A stretch of DNA of 16,570 nt, taken from assembly GCA_023436495.1 (NCBI GenBank), contig JAEZIT010000013.1, positions 1-16,570 of the forward strand. Reading direction: 5' to 3'. The notes under the pieces are model-generated. The model had not been told where the DNA came from. It saw only the letters and a list, made by a program, of their open reading frames with translations, and made no database searches. The position numbers were made by a program, and so were the translations under genes. Of this stretch, positions 14,843 through 16,570 are shown piece by piece. The stretch is from Acidobacteriota bacterium. Its GTDB lineage: Bacteria; Acidobacteriota; Blastocatellia; Pyrinomonadales; Pyrinomonadaceae. Position 1 is the first letter of the stretch. Each line of letters begins with the position of its first letter.

Positions 14843-15277
14843 ATGACATCCCTAAAACTTTCGGCGCTCGTCATGTGTGCCGCGCTCTTTGCAATGGCCT
14901 GCGGACAGGCGTCGAACACCAGCACCACCACCGCCAATGCTCCCGCGGCGAACAAACCGGCCGGCAACACAACCGCGACAACGCCGTCACCGGCCGCCAC
15001 GGTCGAAACCGCCGCCATGGGCAAACAGCTCTACACGCAATATTGCTCAAAATGCCACAAGGACGACGGAACCGGCGGCCCGACCGAGATCGAAGGCAAG
15101 AAGATTAAGCCAGACAACCTGACCAGCGATAAGATCAAGGCATTCTCCGACGAAAAGATCGCAGGCTACATCAAGGATGGCGTCCCCGACGAAGGCATGC
15201 CCGCATTCAAGGACCGCCTCTCAGAAGAGCAGATCGCCGCCGTCATCGGCTACATCCGCACCGAACTCCAGAAATAA
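14843..15277 (+). CDS. Lipoprotein-like mono-heme cytochrome c (class I)
   Basis: A 144-residue exported electron carrier. The signal peptide ends F-A-M-A-C-G (Cys20), lipobox-like though with Ala rather than Leu at -3, so it is probably membrane-tethered. A linker rich in Thr, Ala, Asn and Pro follows (22-56), then a class I cytochrome c fold of about 85 residues: Y-C-S-K-C-H (68-72) attaches and ligates heme, and Met119 in E-G-M-P-A-F is the likely sixth ligand. The terminal helix is I-G-Y-I-R-T-E-L. GGAGG 7 nt before the ATG at 14843 is a strong ribosome site. It would be a substrate of the ResB/CcsA system encoded at 3239-6438 and could donate electrons to the oxidase. The upstream TACAAT (14814-14819) is a possible -10 box without a clear -35. 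Confidence 0.9.
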   Translation: MTSLKLSALVMCAALFAMACGQASNTSTTTANAPAANKPAGNTTATTPSPAATVETAAMGKQLYTQYCSKCHKDDGTGGPTEIEGKKIKPDNLTSDKIKAFSDEKIAGYIKDGVPDEGMPAFKDRLSEEQIAAVIGYIRTELQK

Positions 15278-15278
15278 C

Positions 15279-15359
15279 AATTCGGGGGCGAATGCGTTTA
15301 AGTCGGAGCATGATAAATAGTAATTCAGCCCCGAGTTTGCAATCTTCGCTCCCCGAATT
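15279..15359. repeat. Long imperfect inverted repeat downstream of the cytochrome c gene
   Basis: 15279-15291 (AATTCGGGGGCGA) pairs with 15346-15359, giving 13 bp interrupted by one bulged base (15350), around a 54-nt interior. A GCCCC at 15328-15332 could pair with the left arm instead, giving a competing hairpin. It begins right at the stop codon and precedes the tRNA. It may act as a transcript 3' end structure, but there is no strong T run, so terminator function is uncertain. Confidence 0.4.
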
Positions 15360-15377
15360 TAGAATCTTTACCAGGAT

Positions 15378-15454
15378 GCACCCTTAGCTCAGTTGAATAG
15401 AGCGTCTGACTTCGGATCAGAAGGTCGCAGGTTTGAGTCCTGCAGGGTGTACCA
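15378..15454 (+). tRNA. tRNA-Arg (anticodon TCG)
   Basis: A full cloverleaf can be drawn: acceptor stem 15378-15384 with 15444-15450, D stem GCTC/GAGC (15387-15390, 15400-15403), anticodon stem TCTGA/TCAGA (15405-15409, 15417-15421) with loop CTTCGGA, T stem GCAGG/CCTGC (15427-15431, 15439-15443), discriminator A at 15451 and encoded CCA at 15452-15454. Anticodon TCG reads CGA and, if unmodified, other CGN codons. Three departures stand out. The first acceptor pair is G1-U72 wobble. Position 19 is A instead of G. Position 56 in the T loop (TTTGAGT) is T instead of C. The last two together keep a Watson-Crick elbow pair (A19-U56 in place of G19-C56). The tRNA is probably functional. Type and isoacceptor are secure. 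Confidence 0.95.
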
Positions 15455-15834
15455 TCTCTTTTTTCTTGTCTTCTCCGTTCGTACCGAGGTCAACCTCTTT
15501 TTTTTTCTTTTCTCGTTTCGTGCCGTTCGTGTGATTCGTGGTCGAACCTCATCTCTTCCTGTTCTCTTTGCAGACGCGCACACGCAGTGAGCACGTAACA
15601 CGCCAGCCGGACAGCCACCTAGCCCACTTTCACATGCCCGCACGACCCAAGAGCTCATTGCTCACCGAAAGCTCGGATCTTCTAACTCTGCTTTGACACC
15701 TTTGCGTCCTTCACGTGAGTTTCTTTTTCTTTAGCCCCCGCGCAACCCTGCTACGAACGCGCACAATAAGAACACAAAACGCTCAACAATGTAAGAACAA
15801 CGGCCGGAAAAACAAAGGTGATCGTTCTCAACGC
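15455..15834. repeat. Non-coding stretch with two short arrays of 9-bp-period motif
   Basis: No supportable gene lies in these 380 bp. Directly after the tRNA come T-rich and pyrimidine-rich runs (for example about 15496-15513). Units TTTCGTGCC, GTTCGTGTG and ATTCGTGGT (15516-15542) form three tandem 9-mers sharing TTCGTG. A second pair, CCTTTGCGT and CCTTCACGT (15699-15716), follows the same 9-bp step. The rest shows no promoter or terminator I can support. The only longer open frame (89 codons, minus strand) is largely antisense to the tRNA and is an artefact. Confidence 0.5.
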
Positions 15835-16242
15835 TCACTTCCTGTCGAAGGTTTCGCCCATTCCGAAACACAGTCTTTTTGCCCTTTCGATTCCGATCGA
15901 TGTGATGTATCGCCCGTCGATATAGTAACGAATCTCCGCCGACTTACTCGCGGAGGGCCGTACGCCGTACACAATATTCTTATCCGTAATATCGTAGAAT
16001 CTGCCGAAGAATTCGATCGATTGTTTCACCATAGAAAGCGTCTGTTTCGCGTTGGGCCGACCCGAATAAAGCCCGATGATGAACACAGTGGTGTCTGCAT
16101 TACCTGACCGCCGATGCTCATTCGCCACCAACGATAAATTTAGAGATACCATTTCGCAGTTGTCGGCAGCCCGAACGGTTTGCCCTCCCTCGACCGCCGC
16201 AACGAGTCCGATTATGCTTATTAAGACAGCTATGCATTTCAT
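15835..16242 (-). CDS. Small secreted protein of unknown function
   Basis: A 135-residue protein with a signal peptide (about 1-25, hydrophobic core V-L-I-S-I-I-G-L-V-A, cut near R-A-A-D-N). The mature part has two cysteines, Cys29 close to the new N-terminus and Cys125 near the C-terminus, well placed for a disulfide. It alternates beta (T-T-V-F-I-I-G-L-Y) and helical (A-K-Q-T-L-S-M-V-K-Q-S-I-E-F-F) segments, then A-E-I-R-Y-Y-I-D-G-R-Y. The arrangement N-C-E ... helix ... strand ... D/E-L/R-L-C faintly recalls small OmpA-like secreted proteins, but no peptidoglycan-binding motif is certain. The ATG at 16242 has AGGG about 8 nt upstream, supporting the start. Its codon use is less GC-rich than the genes to the left. 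It could be co-transcribed with the partial frame at 16359. Confidence 0.6.
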   Translation of the reverse strand: MKCIAVLISIIGLVAAVEGGQTVRAADNCEMVSLNLSLVANEHRRSGNADTTVFIIGLYSGRPNAKQTLSMVKQSIEFFGRFYDITDKNIVYGVRPSASKSAEIRYYIDGRYITSIGIERAKRLCFGMGETFDRK

Positions 16243-16358
16243 ACCTAAACCCTAATCCACGCGACGAATTCGCGGTACGCTAGGTCGCCTTACCCGCCCA
16301 AGAACGTATATTCAACGATCGTCGATGATTCATTTTTCTCCTATACGAGCATCGGGAT

Positions 16359-16570
16359 TTACGAATCCCACTTTGCTATGTCGGGTCCAACCGAGCTTGT
16401 CTTGCAGCGAAATCGCTTACGTTGTTCTACGGTACTCATGAAACAGATACTTTGAACCAATTCGGCATCGTCATCAGATCGCGTGGTTACCCAAACACTT
16501 CCTGCCGTATTTGTGTAGTGATATGTATTGCTATAATGCGTACTTTTCGTACGAGCATAATCATTCTTTT
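16359..16570 (-). CDS. Possible 3' end of a gene entering from the right edge
   Basis: On the minus strand one frame is open from the window edge to a TAA at 16359-16361, about 69 codons. The peptide looks protein-like, with G-S-V-W-V-T-T-R-S-D-D-D-A-E and M-S-T-V-E-Q-R-K-R-F-R-C-K-T. Third-position GC is only about 40%, far below the rest of the window. The start would be outside the window. I do not recognise the family. It would lie 116 bp upstream of the small secreted gene on the same strand. A 69-codon open frame in moderate-GC DNA can arise by chance, so this stays tentative. Confidence 0.35.
   Translation of the reverse strand, partial: KNDYARTKSTHYSNTYHYTNTAGSVWVTTRSDDDAELVQSICFMSTVEQRKRFRCKTSSVGPDIAKWDS
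16511..16537 (+). promoter_or_regulatory. Possible extended -10 promoter reading right, out of the window
   Basis: A perfect TATAAT (16532-16537) is preceded by TGC, an extended -10 arrangement, with TTGTGT (16511-16516) as a -35 at a short 15-bp spacing. A small hairpin (CGTAC/GTACG around 16539-16553) would lie in the first transcribed bases. It overlaps the possible minus-strand gene end at 16359-16570, so both cannot easily be taken at face value. Confidence 0.25.

Noticed and set aside
15389..15658. Minus-strand frame of 89 codons ending in a segment with L-Q-D-S-N-L-R-P-S-D-P-K-S-D
   Set aside because: This is the well-known spurious translation antisense to tRNA-Arg genes; the rest overlaps repeats.
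16243..16260. TTAGGG/TTTAGG telomere-like word upstream of the small secreted gene
   Set aside because: Two short units only; it most likely just supplies the AGGG ribosome site.
1..16570. CRISPR array, transposase, integrase, toxin-antitoxin or phage defence system
   Set aside because: I looked for regular long repeats with spacers and for such protein families and found none; the repeats present are short 9-bp-period motifs.

Overview
The window looks like chromosomal DNA of a free-living, respiring, Gram-negative bacterium. Genes are dense, GC is moderate to high (my estimate is mid-50s percent), third codon positions are GC-rich, and several genes appear to start with TTG or GTG. The gene set would fit Acidobacteriota, perhaps the Blastocatellia/Pyrinomonadaceae side: a System II cytochrome c maturation operon with an oversized CcsA, a degenerate S41 'protease', a large S45 acylase, and small secreted proteins of unknown function. 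That placement is an inference from protein flavour; there is no rRNA in the window to confirm it.

Layout. (1) 1-651: 3' end of an M1 metallopeptidase gene with a strong intrinsic terminator. (2) 3076 down to 968, minus strand: ctaB (heme O synthase), cytochrome oxidase subunit III and a DUF420/CtaM-like membrane protein, followed by a doubtful small ORF. (3) 3239-7183, plus strand, divergent from (2): resB, ccsA and a membrane-anchored TPR protein, a cytochrome c maturation operon. (4) 9657 down to 7185, minus strand: an S41-family protein lacking its Ser/Lys dyad, then, after a terminator, a secreted PPC-like protein. (5) 9681-10243, plus: a sigma70-like promoter and ruvX. (6) 12732-10393, minus: S45 penicillin-acylase-family hydrolase. 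(7) 12853-13191, plus: small secreted Arg/Tyr-rich protein. (8) 14762-13338, minus: aldehyde dehydrogenase. (9) 14843-15277, plus: lipoprotein-type cytochrome c. (10) 15378-15454: tRNA-Arg(TCG) with an altered elbow pair. (11) 15455-16570: a less GC-rich right end with 9-bp-period repeats, a small secreted protein and the possible 3' end of another minus-strand gene.

How the genes fit together. Regions 2, 3 and 9 form a coherent respiratory theme. CtaB makes heme O, the precursor of heme A. The DUF420 protein is related to a known aa3-oxidase assembly factor. Subunit III belongs to the oxidase itself. ResB/CcsA, probably helped by the TPR protein, attach heme to c-type cytochromes such as the one at 14843. 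Oxidase subunits I and II are not in the window. The other genes look like independent housekeeping or secreted functions.

I see no CRISPR array, transposase, phage gene or defence system. The most notable points are the doubly dead S41 active site, the expanded CcsA with a W-to-F change in its heme-handling motif, the compensated A19-U56 elbow of tRNA-Arg, and three intergenic spots sharing a 9-bp-period motif style.
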